NCBI RefSeq assembly: GCF_016811105.1 | Contig: NZ_JAFBGM010000001.1 | Coordinates: 2,881,714 to 2,945,713 of the forward strand | Direction of reading: 5' to 3' | Origin: Aurantibacter crassamenti | GTDB lineage: Bacteria > Bacteroidota > Bacteroidia > Flavobacteriales > Flavobacteriaceae | Length of the DNA stretch: 64,000 nucleotides | Part shown: piece after piece, positions 1 through 9,973 of the stretch | Numbering within the stretch: the first letter of the stretch is position 1 | How the letters are laid out: each line of letters starts with the position of its first letter | Notes under the pieces: generated by a model | The model's input: the letters and a program-made list of their open reading frames with translations, nothing else | Databases searched by the model: none | What the model was told of the DNA's origin: nothing | Made by a program: the position numbers and the translations under genes

Positions 1-1206
1 ATGTATGACCTTTATAGAGATAGTTACAACGCCTTAGGCAATATAAACCTAACCTTATCAAAGCTTGAGGAGGCAGACATAGATGCCGTTGCAAAGACAC
101 AGTTTGAAGGCGAATTGCGATTCTTTAGAGCATATTACTATTTTCTGCTAACCCAGTATTTTGGTGATGTGGTTCTAGTAACCGAACCTTTAAACGATCC
201 GTCAGCTGCGTTTGAGTTAGAGCGTTCTCCCATTTCAGCAGTGTATGATCAAATTGAGAGTGACCTTGCTATTGCAATAGCAGCTTTACCTCATCCAAAT
301 GCTGTTGATGCTTCAGATTTAGGCCGAGTAACTAAAGGAGCAGCACTTACCCTTTCAGGCAAAATATGGTTAACAAGAAAAGATTATGTTAGAGCCAAGG
401 CAGATTTAGATCAAGTAGCAGCCCTAGGTTACAGTATATTAGATAATTATGCTGATGTTTTTGATCCAACAAACAAAAACCATAACGAGTCTATTTTTGA
501 AGTTCAATTTCAAGGAGGAAATGATTTAGGTGAAGAAAGTGGATTCATATATGATTTTTACCCCAAGTTTTCTAATGGAGAGGTTACAGGATTCTCAGGA
601 ATAAGTGGCGGTGGATGGAATATTCCTACTTTGGATATTATTGCAGCTTATGAAGAAGGTGATGCGCGAAAGGTAATTTCGTTAAGTGAAGGGTATACAG
701 ATATAAATACTAGTGAATTTGTAGCCATTCCATTTATTGAAAAATACCATTACGAACATTCAATACAAGGTCGACCTGATAGTAATTGGCCAATATACAG
801 ATATGCTGATGTATTATTGATGCTTGCTGAGACAATCAATGAACAATCTGGACCAAACACAGAAGCTTATGGTTATCTTAACAAAATTAGGGATAGAGCA
901 GGTCTTGATCCACTTTCAGGGCTTTCACAAGATCAATTCAGAACCGCTTTACTACATGAAAGAAGAATTGAATTGGCCTTTGAAAATCATCGTTGGTTTG
1001 ACTTAAGAAGAACCATGAGTGCCACCGAACTTGTCGCCTTTTTAAATGCTCATGGAGCATCGGAAAAAGCTAACCAAACGACACCAAGAGGTTCAGTAGG
1101 GTTTTCGGCAGGAGATTATATATTTGATACCCATGAAATATTATTTCCTATTCCAAATAGAGAGCGGGTTGTAAATCCTAATTTAGGACAAAATGACGGC
1201 TATTAG
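1..1206 (+). CDS. SusD/RagB-family outer-membrane nutrient-binding lipoprotein, N-terminus cut by window
   Basis: This is the C-terminal 401 residues of a SusD/RagB protein, which sits on the outer face of the outer membrane and passes glycans or other oligomers to a SusC porin. Visible family marks are the helix-rich start containing FFRAYYYFLLTQYFGD, the TPR-like middle with YADVLLMLAETINE, the segment RRIELAFENHRWFDLRR, and the ending LFPIPNRE...NPNLGQNDGY. SusD proteins usually have about 450-600 residues and begin with a lipoprotein signal; none is seen here, so the true start lies upstream of base 1 and the ATG at base 1 is internal. The matching susC is presumably upstream. The downstream cytochrome/DUF1501 operon begins 136 bases later. 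Confidence 0.9.
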   Translation: MYDLYRDSYNALGNINLTLSKLEEADIDAVAKTQFEGELRFFRAYYYFLLTQYFGDVVLVTEPLNDPSAAFELERSPISAVYDQIESDLAIAIAALPHPNAVDASDLGRVTKGAALTLSGKIWLTRKDYVRAKADLDQVAALGYSILDNYADVFDPTNKNHNESIFEVQFQGGNDLGEESGFIYDFYPKFSNGEVTGFSGISGGGWNIPTLDIIAAYEEGDARKVISLSEGYTDINTSEFVAIPFIEKYHYEHSIQGRPDSNWPIYRYADVLLMLAETINEQSGPNTEAYGYLNKIRDRAGLDPLSGLSQDQFRTALLHERRIELAFENHRWFDLRRTMSATELVAFLNAHGASEKANQTTPRGSVGFSAGDYIFDTHEILFPIPNRERVVNPNLGQNDGY

Positions 1207-1342
1207 GCTTTAATTATACTTATAAATTAGTATTTTACTGTGTGTGATTGTTTCTAAACCTTTTAAGGTGTTGTGCATCATATTGAATTGTCATTTTTCA
1301 GGAATGAAAGATTGATGATGATAGAATAATATTTGTAAACAT

Positions 1343-4180
1343 ATGGAGAGTTTTAATTGGATATTACAGCTTTTGGGTCGTTTTCATTCCCTATTAGTGC
1401 ATTTTCCTATAGGTTTGTTAGTAGTTGCTTTGTTTTTTGAGCTGCTGACATTAAAAGGAAAACGGCAGTCGTTACGTGCAGGTATTCATCTTATGATTTT
1501 TGTAGGTGCTGTATCAGCGGTAGTTGCAGCTATGTTAGGCTGGTTGCTTCGTACCTATGATGATTATAGTGGAGAATTAGTGACTAATCACCAATATTTG
1601 GGTATTGCTACCGCGGTTTTAGCTGTAATTACTGCGGTATTGTTGCGAAGTACTTTAAAAGGAAAGTTCTCAAATTATCGCACCTATCGCGGTGGTCTAA
1701 TCGTTACGGTAATTTTACTTTCTATAACAGGGCATTTAGGTGCTAGTTTAACTCATGGTGAAGATTATTTGACCAGTGTATTTCCAGGTAATACTGATGT
1801 ATATGATGACGCTAAAGGTTTAGCCTTGTTAAATGAATTAAAGAATTCAGATTCAATTACTATTGCGCAACAAGACAAACTCAATCTAGAGGTAAGAGCA
1901 ATTTTTGCTCATAATTGTTACCAATGCCATAGTGAAAACAAACAAAAAGGCGAATTAATTCTTGAGAATAAAGAAGGGGTATTTAAGGGAGGAGAATCTG
2001 GCAAGGTAATCGTCGCGGGTAAACCAGATGAAAGCGAATTATATAAGCGTATCACCCTTTCACCCGATGATGATGAAGTGATGCCTAAAAAAGGGAAGGT
2101 ACTTAAGGATAATGAAATAGCCTTGATCAAACTATGGATTCAAAATGGAGCATATTGGTCAGATCAAGCCCTTAAAGTATTCCCTGAAGCGACTTTAGCG
2201 TTAGAAAAACCAGATTTGCCAAAGGCGGAAAATCAAAATCATCCAATTGATAAATTAATCGATGCTTATTTTGAAAAAAATGATGTTGACTGGTCATCAG
2301 TTGTTGATGATAGAACTTTTATCAGAAGAGCATATATGGATGTTATTGGCCTACTTCCAGAACCTGAAGCAATTGCCGAATTTTCAAGAGATTCAAATCC
2401 TAATAAAAGAACTGCGCTCATTGATAAGCTTTTAGAAGACACGCATAATTATACTCAAAATTGGTTGAGTTTTTGGAATGACTTGTTACGAAATGATTAT
2501 AGTGGAACAGGGTTTATTACCGGCGGAAGAAAACAAATAACAGATTGGTTGTACACTTCTTTGGAAGAAAATAAATCGTATGATAATATGGTTAAAGAAT
2601 TGGTCAATCCTACCGAGGTGTCAGAAGGCTTTATTAAAGGAATTGAATGGCGGGGCGTAGTAAATGCTAGTCAACGTACTGAGATGCAAGCTGCTCAAAA
2701 TATAGGTCAGTCATTATTAGGTGTAAATGTAAAGTGCGCATCATGTCACAATAGTTTTGTTAGTAATCTTACATTGGCAGAATCGTATGGTTTTGCATCC
2801 ATTTTTGCTGATTCGGTGTTAGAATTAAATCGTTGTGATAAGCCATTGGGAAAAATGGCAACCGTAAATTTTCTGTATCCTGAATTGGGTGAGGTTGAAG
2901 CGGAGACCATAAAAGAACGCTTATTAAAGCTTTCTGAAGTTATGGTTAAACCTGAAAATGGTAGATTATATCGTACAATTACCAATCGTTTGTGGAAACA
3001 AATGATGGGGCGTGGTATAGTTGAGCCTGTAGATGAAATGGATAATACCCCTTGGAATTCTGATTTGCTAGATTGGTTAGCATCAGATTTTATAGAATCC
3101 GGGTACGATTTAAAACATTTGATGAAGCAAATAATGACATCAAAAACATATCAACTACCAACGGCTCATTATGAAAAATTAGAAGACATAAAATCTGATT
3201 ATGTTTTTAAAGGTCCTATTCTTAGACGAATGAGTGCTGAGCAATTCTCAGATGCTGTGAGTCAAATTATAAAACCAATGTATGCTGCTGTTGCATTTAA
3301 TCCTAAAGGTGAGGGATTACCGTCTTCAAGAATATGGCATCGTGAAATAAAATTTGACCGAGATGTATTGCCAGAGCCAGGAAAACGATATTTCAGAAAA
3401 ACATTTGAAGTCAATCCAAAAACCATAACTGAGGCAAAAGTTTTAATTTCTGTAGATCATTCATACACACTTTATATCAATGATAATAGCGTGTCTGATG
3501 GTGCTGATTGGAAGAAAGTTGATCGCTTAGATGTTTCAGAGTTTCTAAAAAATGGTGAGAACATAATAGCAGTAGAGGGCTCAAATGAAGGTACTATTGC
3601 CAACCCTGCCGGAATATTATTTTCGATGAAAATAGTATATGCTGATGAAAGTGAACAGATTATTAGTTCTGATAAGACTTGGAAAAGTACTGATGAAAAA
3701 CCAAATGATAAATGGACAAACATTGACTTTGATGATAACGAGTGGAAAGAAGTGCGTAATTACGGTACGTCAAATTGGGGTAAACTAGTAGCCTTTTCAT
3801 TTGAAGATCAAAATGGTGAATTTGCTAGAGCAAGTCTTGTACAGCAACACCCATTTATGAAGGCATTGGGCAGGCCGAGTAGAGAAAACGTAGCGACATC
3901 AAGAGACGAACAGGCTACGCTTTTACAGGCATTAGAACTTACCAATGGTGAATTTTTTAATAACGTCTTAGAAGAAGGTGCGGGCTTATGGTTAAGAAGG
4001 TATGGCGAAGACAGTGAAAAGATTGTGAATGAACTTTATCGGCAAACATTAGGACGTCAGCCTACCAAAGAAGAAGAGAAAATATTACTGGCGGCATTGG
4101 GCGACCAACCCAAAAAAGAAGAGTTACAAGATATATTCTGGTCTACATTGATTTTACCTGAATTCCAATTTATAAACTAG
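1343..4180 (+). CDS. Membrane-anchored DUF1549/DUF1553 protein with c-type haem motif (PSCyt1/PSCyt2/PSD1 type)
   Basis: Large exported protein of 945 residues. Residues 1 to about 140 hold several hydrophobic helices resembling the DUF2231 membrane module. They are followed by a planctomycete-type cytochrome c domain with a haem motif C192-x-x-C195-H196. Next comes a DUF1549 (PSCyt2) region with the signature FIRRAYMDVIGLLPEP and a second CxxCH (C465-A-S-C-H). A beta-sandwich, carbohydrate-binding-like insertion lies at roughly residues 690-800 (RYFRKTF, TLYINDN). The C-terminal DUF1553 (PSD1) part contains GRPSRENVATSRDEQATLLQ. The biochemical role of this family is not established; the haem motifs and pairing with DUF1501 suggest periplasmic or surface redox work. 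It is the first gene of a four-gene operon and lies only 2 bases from the next start. Confidence 0.85.
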   Translation: MESFNWILQLLGRFHSLLVHFPIGLLVVALFFELLTLKGKRQSLRAGIHLMIFVGAVSAVVAAMLGWLLRTYDDYSGELVTNHQYLGIATAVLAVITAVLLRSTLKGKFSNYRTYRGGLIVTVILLSITGHLGASLTHGEDYLTSVFPGNTDVYDDAKGLALLNELKNSDSITIAQQDKLNLEVRAIFAHNCYQCHSENKQKGELILENKEGVFKGGESGKVIVAGKPDESELYKRITLSPDDDEVMPKKGKVLKDNEIALIKLWIQNGAYWSDQALKVFPEATLALEKPDLPKAENQNHPIDKLIDAYFEKNDVDWSSVVDDRTFIRRAYMDVIGLLPEPEAIAEFSRDSNPNKRTALIDKLLEDTHNYTQNWLSFWNDLLRNDYSGTGFITGGRKQITDWLYTSLEENKSYDNMVKELVNPTEVSEGFIKGIEWRGVVNASQRTEMQAAQNIGQSLLGVNVKCASCHNSFVSNLTLAESYGFASIFADSVLELNRCDKPLGKMATVNFLYPELGEVEAETIKERLLKLSEVMVKPENGRLYRTITNRLWKQMMGRGIVEPVDEMDNTPWNSDLLDWLASDFIESGYDLKHLMKQIMTSKTYQLPTAHYEKLEDIKSDYVFKGPILRRMSAEQFSDAVSQIIKPMYAAVAFNPKGEGLPSSRIWHREIKFDRDVLPEPGKRYFRKTFEVNPKTITEAKVLISVDHSYTLYINDNSVSDGADWKKVDRLDVSEFLKNGENIIAVEGSNEGTIANPAGILFSMKIVYADESEQIISSDKTWKSTDEKPNDKWTNIDFDDNEWKEVRNYGTSNWGKLVAFSFEDQNGEFARASLVQQHPFMKALGRPSRENVATSRDEQATLLQALELTNGEFFNNVLEEGAGLWLRRYGEDSEKIVNELYRQTLGRQPTKEEEKILLAALGDQPKKEELQDIFWSTLILPEFQFIN

Positions 4181-4182
4181 AG

Positions 4183-5667
4183 ATGGCGATGGATGAACAA
4201 AATACACGTAGAGATTTTATAAAGAAAATGGCATCAGCAAGTTTGGCTGCATCAGCAACCAGTATTCCGTTGGCTAGTTTTTTAAGTTCATGCAAGGGTA
4301 GTGTACCTAAAATTTCTTCCACAGCTGACACTGTAATTTTATTATGGATGGCAGGGGGTATGGCTCACACAGAAACCTTCGACCCTAAAGCATACGTTCC
4401 CTATGAAAAAGGAGTAGAAAGCAAAAGGGTTTTAAGTACTTTTCCAAAAGTACCAACAGCTGTTGATGGCCTCGATTTTTCTGAGGGATTAGAATCAATA
4501 GGAAGTGTAATGGACAAAGGGGCGATTATCCGTTCCTATAAATCAGCTGATTTAGGTCACATATTACATACTAGACATCAATACCATTGGCATACCTGTT
4601 ATGAGCCTCCACAATCAGTACAAGCACCTCATATTGGTGCGTGGATTGCAAAAGAACTCGGCCCATCTAATCCAGTAATACCACCATTTATTGCCATGGG
4701 ACAACGGTTTACAGTGGGTGAAGCAGAAGAGTTGAAAGCTTTTCATTCTGCTGGTTTTTTAGGAACTGAATATGGTCCGTTTTTAATTCCTGATCCATCG
4801 GGTGGACTTGACAGTGTACGTCCGCCACAAGGCATGTCAATCAAGAGGTTTGAAGCGCGATACAAGTTGTACAAAGAATTGGCCAATAAAAGTAAGGTCA
4901 TGGAAAACGGTAGCGACTATCAAAGAGAATCATTAATGCGTTCGATGGAACAATCATATCGCTTATTGAATTCACCTGAGGCTAAAGTTTTCGATTTATC
5001 AGAAGAACCAAAAGAAGTTTATGACACTTATAATACAGGGCGTTTTGGATTGGGTTGTCTTTTAGCAAAAAGATTAGCCATGAACGGAGGCAGGTTTATT
5101 AGTGTTTCTACAGAATATGAGCCATTTTTAGGATGGGATACTCATGAGAATGGCCATACACGTCTAGTAAAGATGAAAGAACTTATAGATCGACCAATTG
5201 CCCAATTGGTGAAAGATTTAGATGAGAGTGGTCATTTAGATCGTACATTGATTATATTGGCTAGTGAGTTCAGTCGTGATGCTATAATGGAAGGCCGACC
5301 TGGTGAACAAGTAAAAGATCAAGTGCCACAACCTGATGTTATAGAAGATGAGAAGTTTTATGGAATGCATCGACATTTTACGGATGGAAGTTCGATACTA
5401 TTGTGGGGTGGAGGCGTTGAAAAAGGTTTAGTGTATGGAAAAACAGCAGATGAAAGACCTTGCTCGTCCATAGAAAATCCGGTGGTAATTGATCAGGTGC
5501 ACCAAACCATTTATCATGCCCTTGGTATGCATCCTGAAACGCAGTATACTATCGAAGGGAGACCCTTTTACACCACACCAGATGGACATGGAAAACCCAT
5601 TATGGATTTGTTTGGTAAACCCATGACAAAAACAAAAGATCAAGATAAAGAGGTTTTGGCCTCATAG
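4183..5667 (+). CDS. DUF1501 protein (sulfatase-like fold), Tat-exported
   Basis: A 494-residue DUF1501 protein, a family distantly related to the alkaline phosphatase/sulfatase superfamily and of unknown substrate. The N-terminus carries a twin-arginine motif (NTRRDFIKK) followed by a hydrophobic stretch and a possible lipobox cysteine (FLSSC), so export by Tat and perhaps lipidation are likely. Family landmarks include ILLWMAGGMAHTETFDPK near residue 50, the His-rich HILHTRHQYHWHTC region, GWDTHENGH, and the late LASEFSRD motif. It is translationally tight with the cytochrome gene before it (2 bases) and the second DUF1549 gene after it (6 bases). The regular pairing of DUF1549/1553 and DUF1501 genes, well known in Planctomycetes, points to a joint exported complex or pathway; that is inference. 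Confidence 0.88.
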   Translation: MAMDEQNTRRDFIKKMASASLAASATSIPLASFLSSCKGSVPKISSTADTVILLWMAGGMAHTETFDPKAYVPYEKGVESKRVLSTFPKVPTAVDGLDFSEGLESIGSVMDKGAIIRSYKSADLGHILHTRHQYHWHTCYEPPQSVQAPHIGAWIAKELGPSNPVIPPFIAMGQRFTVGEAEELKAFHSAGFLGTEYGPFLIPDPSGGLDSVRPPQGMSIKRFEARYKLYKELANKSKVMENGSDYQRESLMRSMEQSYRLLNSPEAKVFDLSEEPKEVYDTYNTGRFGLGCLLAKRLAMNGGRFISVSTEYEPFLGWDTHENGHTRLVKMKELIDRPIAQLVKDLDESGHLDRTLIILASEFSRDAIMEGRPGEQVKDQVPQPDVIEDEKFYGMHRHFTDGSSILLWGGGVEKGLVYGKTADERPCSSIENPVVIDQVHQTIYHALGMHPETQYTIEGRPFYTTPDGHGKPIMDLFGKPMTKTKDQDKEVLAS

Positions 5668-5673
5668 TGCTAC

Positions 5674-8457
5674 ATGAAATTAAAATGCTTAATGACTAAA
5701 TACCTTTACCTACTACTAATCCCATTATTATGGTCTTGCCAAGATTCAAAGAACAATCAAATAAGTTTCAACCGTGATGTCAGGCCCATTTTAAATGATA
5801 AATGCCTTAGATGCCATGGTGGTGTCAAGGCTAGTGGTCAATTTAGTTTGCTTTTTGAAGAAGATGCATTTAATGAAACACAATCAGGTGCACCAGCAAT
5901 TGTTCGTGGTAATCATTCTAAAAGCCAATTGTACAAGCGCATTGTTCATGATGATCCAGAGTTGCGAATGCCTGTTGATGCCCCTCCGCTTAGCGAAAAA
6001 GAAGTAGAAATTCTCGTACAATGGATTGATCAAGGCGCTAAATGGGAAAAGCATTGGGCCTATATTCCACCTAAAACAGATATTGAACCACCTGAGATTG
6101 ACAGCTTGTCTTGGGCCAATAATAAAATCGACCAATTTGTTTATGCTAAAATGCAGGAAAAGGAATTGTCTCCTTCGCCTGAGGCTGACAAAGCAACTTT
6201 GTTGAGAAGATTGTATTTAGATCTAATTGGTATTCCTCCGACTATAAAAGAAGTTGAAGCATTTATGGCAAACAACTCTGCAGATGCTTATGAAAAAGAG
6301 GTTGATAAAATAATGGCTTCACCACATTTTGGTGAACGTTGGGCAGCGATGTGGATGGATATGGCTCGGTATGCTGATTCTAAAGGTTATGAAAAAGATT
6401 CGAATCGAGAAATATGGAAATTCAGAGACTATGTAATTAATGCTTTTAATGAAGACAAGCCATTTGATCAGTTTTCAATAGAACAATTGGCAGGGGATCT
6501 TTTGCCAAACCCCAGTGAAGAACAATTAATAGCAACGGCTTTTCATAGAAATACATTAGCAAATGATGAAGGCGGTACTGACAATGAAGAATTTAGAATA
6601 GCTGCGGTAGTTGAGCGCGTAGCAACAACCTATGAAGTTTGGCAAGGTACTACAATGTCATGTGTTCAATGTCATAGTCATCCGTATGATCCTTTTCGAC
6701 ATGAAGAGTTTTATGAGTCTATGGCCTTTTTTAATAATGCTCGCGATAATGATTCCTATTTTGAAGAGCCCAAACTTTTTACCTATTCCGAAGAAAACAA
6801 AAAAGAAGTAGCATCACTTTTAAATTTTATTGATACCGAGCTTTTACCGGAAGATGCCGCTCCGAAACTTCCGTATTTACATAGCGAGAAAGAAGCGGTT
6901 TTAACCAGATTAGGACATCGAATGCGTGAGGCAGAATCATTTTATGAATCGAGTCCTTTTATTGAATTGGATGAGAGCCTGAATTTACTTTGGCAAATAC
7001 AAGATAGTTCATGGGTTAAGTACGATAAAATTGATCTTAAAAATATTAATGAAATTGGCTTTTTCGCATCTGCAACAATTGGTTATGCTGGTGATATCTC
7101 AATCCATCTAGACTCACTAAATGGAAAAAAAATAGGAGGTGTTAAGATTACCAGAACAGGAGCAACAAAAAAAGGGTATGAAAACCGGAATAATACCCGT
7201 GAGTTTAAGGCATCAATTGATGCGGTTGAAGGAAAACGAGATGTTTACTTACGGTTTTTTAAAGGAGAACGATTTGATGGTCATCTCTTCTTTTTAGATA
7301 AAATGAGGTTTTATGAACGAGAACCTCGCATGCAACTATACAGTGCTGATTTTCAGAAAAAGCTAGAGAAACTTGCCGAAATGCCCACTACTTCAACACC
7401 TATAATTGAAGAGTTACCACAGGCAGAATCTCGTAAAACACATTTGTTTGAACGTGGTAGTTGGTTAAGTTTGGGGAACGAAGTAGAACGTGGTATTCCA
7501 AACATTTACGGTCAAGAAGAAGCAAAAGAACCCAAAGATCGTTTGGCATTTGCACAATGGATGATGAGCACAGAAAATCCATTAGCTGCACGTGTAGCGG
7601 TTAATCGTTTTTGGGAACAACTTTTCGGATTTGGATTGGTAGAATCAATGGAAGAATTCGGTACACAAGGCGAAAAACCAACACATCCTGAATTGTTAGA
7701 TTGGATGGCGGTTCGTTTTGAGACTAAGCATGAATGGCAAGTAAAACCATTTCTTCGTGAATTGGTACTTTCTGCAACGTATCGACAATCATCAGATGCC
7801 GATGTTGACAAAATTGAAAAAGACGCAAGAAATCAGTGGCTTTCTCGTGGATTTCGAACACGCTTATCTGCAGAACAAATTCGTGATCAAGTTTTAACTG
7901 TAAGTGATTTGTTAAATCCTGTTGTCGGCGGGCCTAGTGTTGTGAATAGTAGTGTAGATGGTGGTTGGACAGGAGTGCCTGATTGGGCCATTAAAGGTGA
8001 TTCAGCGGAGTATCGGCGATCACTTTATACCTTGTGGAAGCGTGTAACCCCACCGAATGAAATGCTAACTTTTGATAGTCCGGATCGATCTGTTTGCGCT
8101 TCTCGAAGAATTCGTACGAATACCCCTTTACAAGCGTTAAACTTATTGAACGATGAAACATTTTTTGAAGCATCGAATGCACTAGCGACACAAATGTATG
8201 AGTCAGATGATGACATTGAAAAACAGTTGACATTCGGATATTCAAAAGTAATGGGTCGGTCAATAAGCGATAAAAAATTAAAGCTTTTAAAAGAACTCTA
8301 TCTAGATGCGCAATTGCATTTCAAAGATGAAACAAAAAGCGTTAAGCTTCCGGAAGCAGCAGAAGGAAAATTTGGAAATGAAAAGAATAATTTAGCAGCG
8401 TTAGCGATTGTTGCCAATGCCATGTTGAATTTAGATGAATTTATAGTAAAAGGCTAG
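5674..8457 (+). CDS. DUF1549/DUF1553 c-type cytochrome lipoprotein (PSCyt1/PSCyt2/PSD1)
   Basis: A 927-residue protein starting with a lipoprotein signal (LLIPLLWSC, Cys about 22). It then has an N-terminal planctomycete-type cytochrome domain with C44-LR-C47-H48 and the typical RPILNDKCLRCHG context. DUF1549 follows (RRLYLDLIGIPPT near residue 190), with a second haem-like motif C330-VQ-C333-H334. DUF1553 forms the C-terminal half (NRFWEQLFGFGLVES, RRIRTNTPLQALNLLND). Unlike its paralogue at 1343 it has no multi-helix membrane domain, so it is probably anchored by lipid. A possible later start is the ATG seven codons in. Third gene of the operon; the two cytochrome/DUF1501 pairs look like an ancient duplication with divergence. 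Confidence 0.88.
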   Translation: MKLKCLMTKYLYLLLIPLLWSCQDSKNNQISFNRDVRPILNDKCLRCHGGVKASGQFSLLFEEDAFNETQSGAPAIVRGNHSKSQLYKRIVHDDPELRMPVDAPPLSEKEVEILVQWIDQGAKWEKHWAYIPPKTDIEPPEIDSLSWANNKIDQFVYAKMQEKELSPSPEADKATLLRRLYLDLIGIPPTIKEVEAFMANNSADAYEKEVDKIMASPHFGERWAAMWMDMARYADSKGYEKDSNREIWKFRDYVINAFNEDKPFDQFSIEQLAGDLLPNPSEEQLIATAFHRNTLANDEGGTDNEEFRIAAVVERVATTYEVWQGTTMSCVQCHSHPYDPFRHEEFYESMAFFNNARDNDSYFEEPKLFTYSEENKKEVASLLNFIDTELLPEDAAPKLPYLHSEKEAVLTRLGHRMREAESFYESSPFIELDESLNLLWQIQDSSWVKYDKIDLKNINEIGFFASATIGYAGDISIHLDSLNGKKIGGVKITRTGATKKGYENRNNTREFKASIDAVEGKRDVYLRFFKGERFDGHLFFLDKMRFYEREPRMQLYSADFQKKLEKLAEMPTTSTPIIEELPQAESRKTHLFERGSWLSLGNEVERGIPNIYGQEEAKEPKDRLAFAQWMMSTENPLAARVAVNRFWEQLFGFGLVESMEEFGTQGEKPTHPELLDWMAVRFETKHEWQVKPFLRELVLSATYRQSSDADVDKIEKDARNQWLSRGFRTRLSAEQIRDQVLTVSDLLNPVVGGPSVVNSSVDGGWTGVPDWAIKGDSAEYRRSLYTLWKRVTPPNEMLTFDSPDRSVCASRRIRTNTPLQALNLLNDETFFEASNALATQMYESDDDIEKQLTFGYSKVMGRSISDKKLKLLKELYLDAQLHFKDETKSVKLPEAAEGKFGNEKNNLAALAIVANAMLNLDEFIVKG

Positions 8458-8460
8458 TCC

Positions 8461-9918
8461 ATGGATATTTTAAACGAAGCACATTATAGACAAAGTGAAT
8501 ATAACACTCGTAGACATTTTTTAAAAAAATGTGCAACAGGCATGGGTGCCGTAACTTTAGGGTCATTAATGGGCGGAGCAAATCTTTTCGCCAATAATCT
8601 ATCGGCTCCTAGTGGCGGTGTAGGAGTGCCACATTTTGTACCTCGAGCAAAACATGTAATATATTTACACATGGCTGGGGCGCCTTCACAACTAGAACTT
8701 TTTGATTACAAACCTGAGCTTCAAAAGATGAATGGGCAGTCATGTCCACCTTCTTTACTTGAAGGGAAACGCTTCGCTTTTATACGAGGTGTACCTCAAA
8801 TGTTAGGTCCGCAAAGTACTTTTAAACAATATGGAGAATCACGCACTTGGGTTTCAGATTACTTGCCAAAATTTGCAGAAGTAGCCGATGAGGTTACGTT
8901 TCTAAAATCAGTACATACCGATGAATTTAATCATGCACCTGCGCAGTTTTTAATGCAGACGGGTTCGCCACGAACGGGTCGCCCCAGTATGGGTGGTTGG
9001 GTTACATATGGACTTGGTTCACCAAATGAAAATTTACCAGGTTTTGTGGTTTTACTTTCTGCAGGAGGACCAACAGGAGGGAAGCGGCTATGGGGTAGTG
9101 GATTCTTACCAACTGTACATCAAGGTGTGCAATGTAAATCTACAGGTACTCCGGTACAAAATCTAAAAAATCCGAAGGGTGTTGATAGTAAGATGCGAAG
9201 AAAATCTGTAGAAACTATTAATAAAATTAATGAGCTGGAATATCAAGAAGCCCAAGATCCAGAGATTTTAACCCGAATTTCGCAATATGAAATGGCGTAT
9301 AAGATGCAGACTTCGGTTCCGAAAGTGATGAACATTGATGATGAACCAGATTACATTCAAGAGATGTATGGAGTTACTCCAGGAGAAAATTCATTTGCAA
9401 ACAATTGTCTTTTAGCACGTCGTTTGGTAGAAAATGGTGTTCGCTTTGTGCAGTTATATGATAATGGATGGGATATGCATGGGGCCGGACCTGGTGGTGG
9501 CGTTGGTGATGGCTTAAGACGAAAATGTAAGCAAATTGACCAGCCAATAGCAGCACTTCTAAAAGACCTTAAACAAAGAGGAATGCTAGAAGACACATTG
9601 ATTGTTTGGGGTGGAGAATTTGGACGTACGCCAATGATGGAGGCCCGTACTGGGAAGAATTTTCTTGGGCGTGATCATCATAATGAGGCTTTTACGATGT
9701 GGATGACCGGCGGAGGAATCAAAAGAGGGCATACCCATGGTGAAACTGATGAAATAGGTTATTCTGCAATTAGCGGTAAAGTACATGTACATGATATTCA
9801 GGCAACCATTTTAAATCAATTGGGGCTAGATCACGAAAAGTTGACCTATCGTTTTCAAGGACGAGATTTTCGACTGACAGATGTTCACGGTCATGTTATT
9901 AAAGATATTTTGGCTTAG
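8461..9918 (+). CDS. DUF1501 protein, Tat-exported (second copy)
   Basis: A 485-residue DUF1501 protein paired with the preceding cytochrome gene, starting 3 bases after it. The twin-arginine signal reads NTRRHFLKKCATGMG. Landmarks are YLHMAGAPSQLELFDYKP near residue 70, HTDEFNHAPAQ, NGWDMHG, and WGGEFGRTPMME with a following GRDHH that would contribute metal ligands in an alkaline-phosphatase-type site. It resembles the classical planctomycete DUF1501 form more closely than the copy at 4183, which lacks some of these residues. Last gene of the operon. No clear hairpin terminator was seen after it; the sequence runs into the accessory island within about 55 bases. Confidence 0.88.
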   Translation: MDILNEAHYRQSEYNTRRHFLKKCATGMGAVTLGSLMGGANLFANNLSAPSGGVGVPHFVPRAKHVIYLHMAGAPSQLELFDYKPELQKMNGQSCPPSLLEGKRFAFIRGVPQMLGPQSTFKQYGESRTWVSDYLPKFAEVADEVTFLKSVHTDEFNHAPAQFLMQTGSPRTGRPSMGGWVTYGLGSPNENLPGFVVLLSAGGPTGGKRLWGSGFLPTVHQGVQCKSTGTPVQNLKNPKGVDSKMRRKSVETINKINELEYQEAQDPEILTRISQYEMAYKMQTSVPKVMNIDDEPDYIQEMYGVTPGENSFANNCLLARRLVENGVRFVQLYDNGWDMHGAGPGGGVGDGLRRKCKQIDQPIAALLKDLKQRGMLEDTLIVWGGEFGRTPMMEARTGKNFLGRDHHNEAFTMWMTGGGIKRGHTHGETDEIGYSAISGKVHVHDIQATILNQLGLDHEKLTYRFQGRDFRLTDVHGHVIKDILA

Positions 9919-9973
9919 AGAAGATAACAAGAACTGGAATAAAACTTTTCAAAGGATGTATTGTTAGCAACTG

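Noticed and set aside
824-1006. Small ORF inside the SusD gene
   Set aside because: It is a shifted frame wholly within the real SusD coding sequence, as are most other short ORFs in the window.
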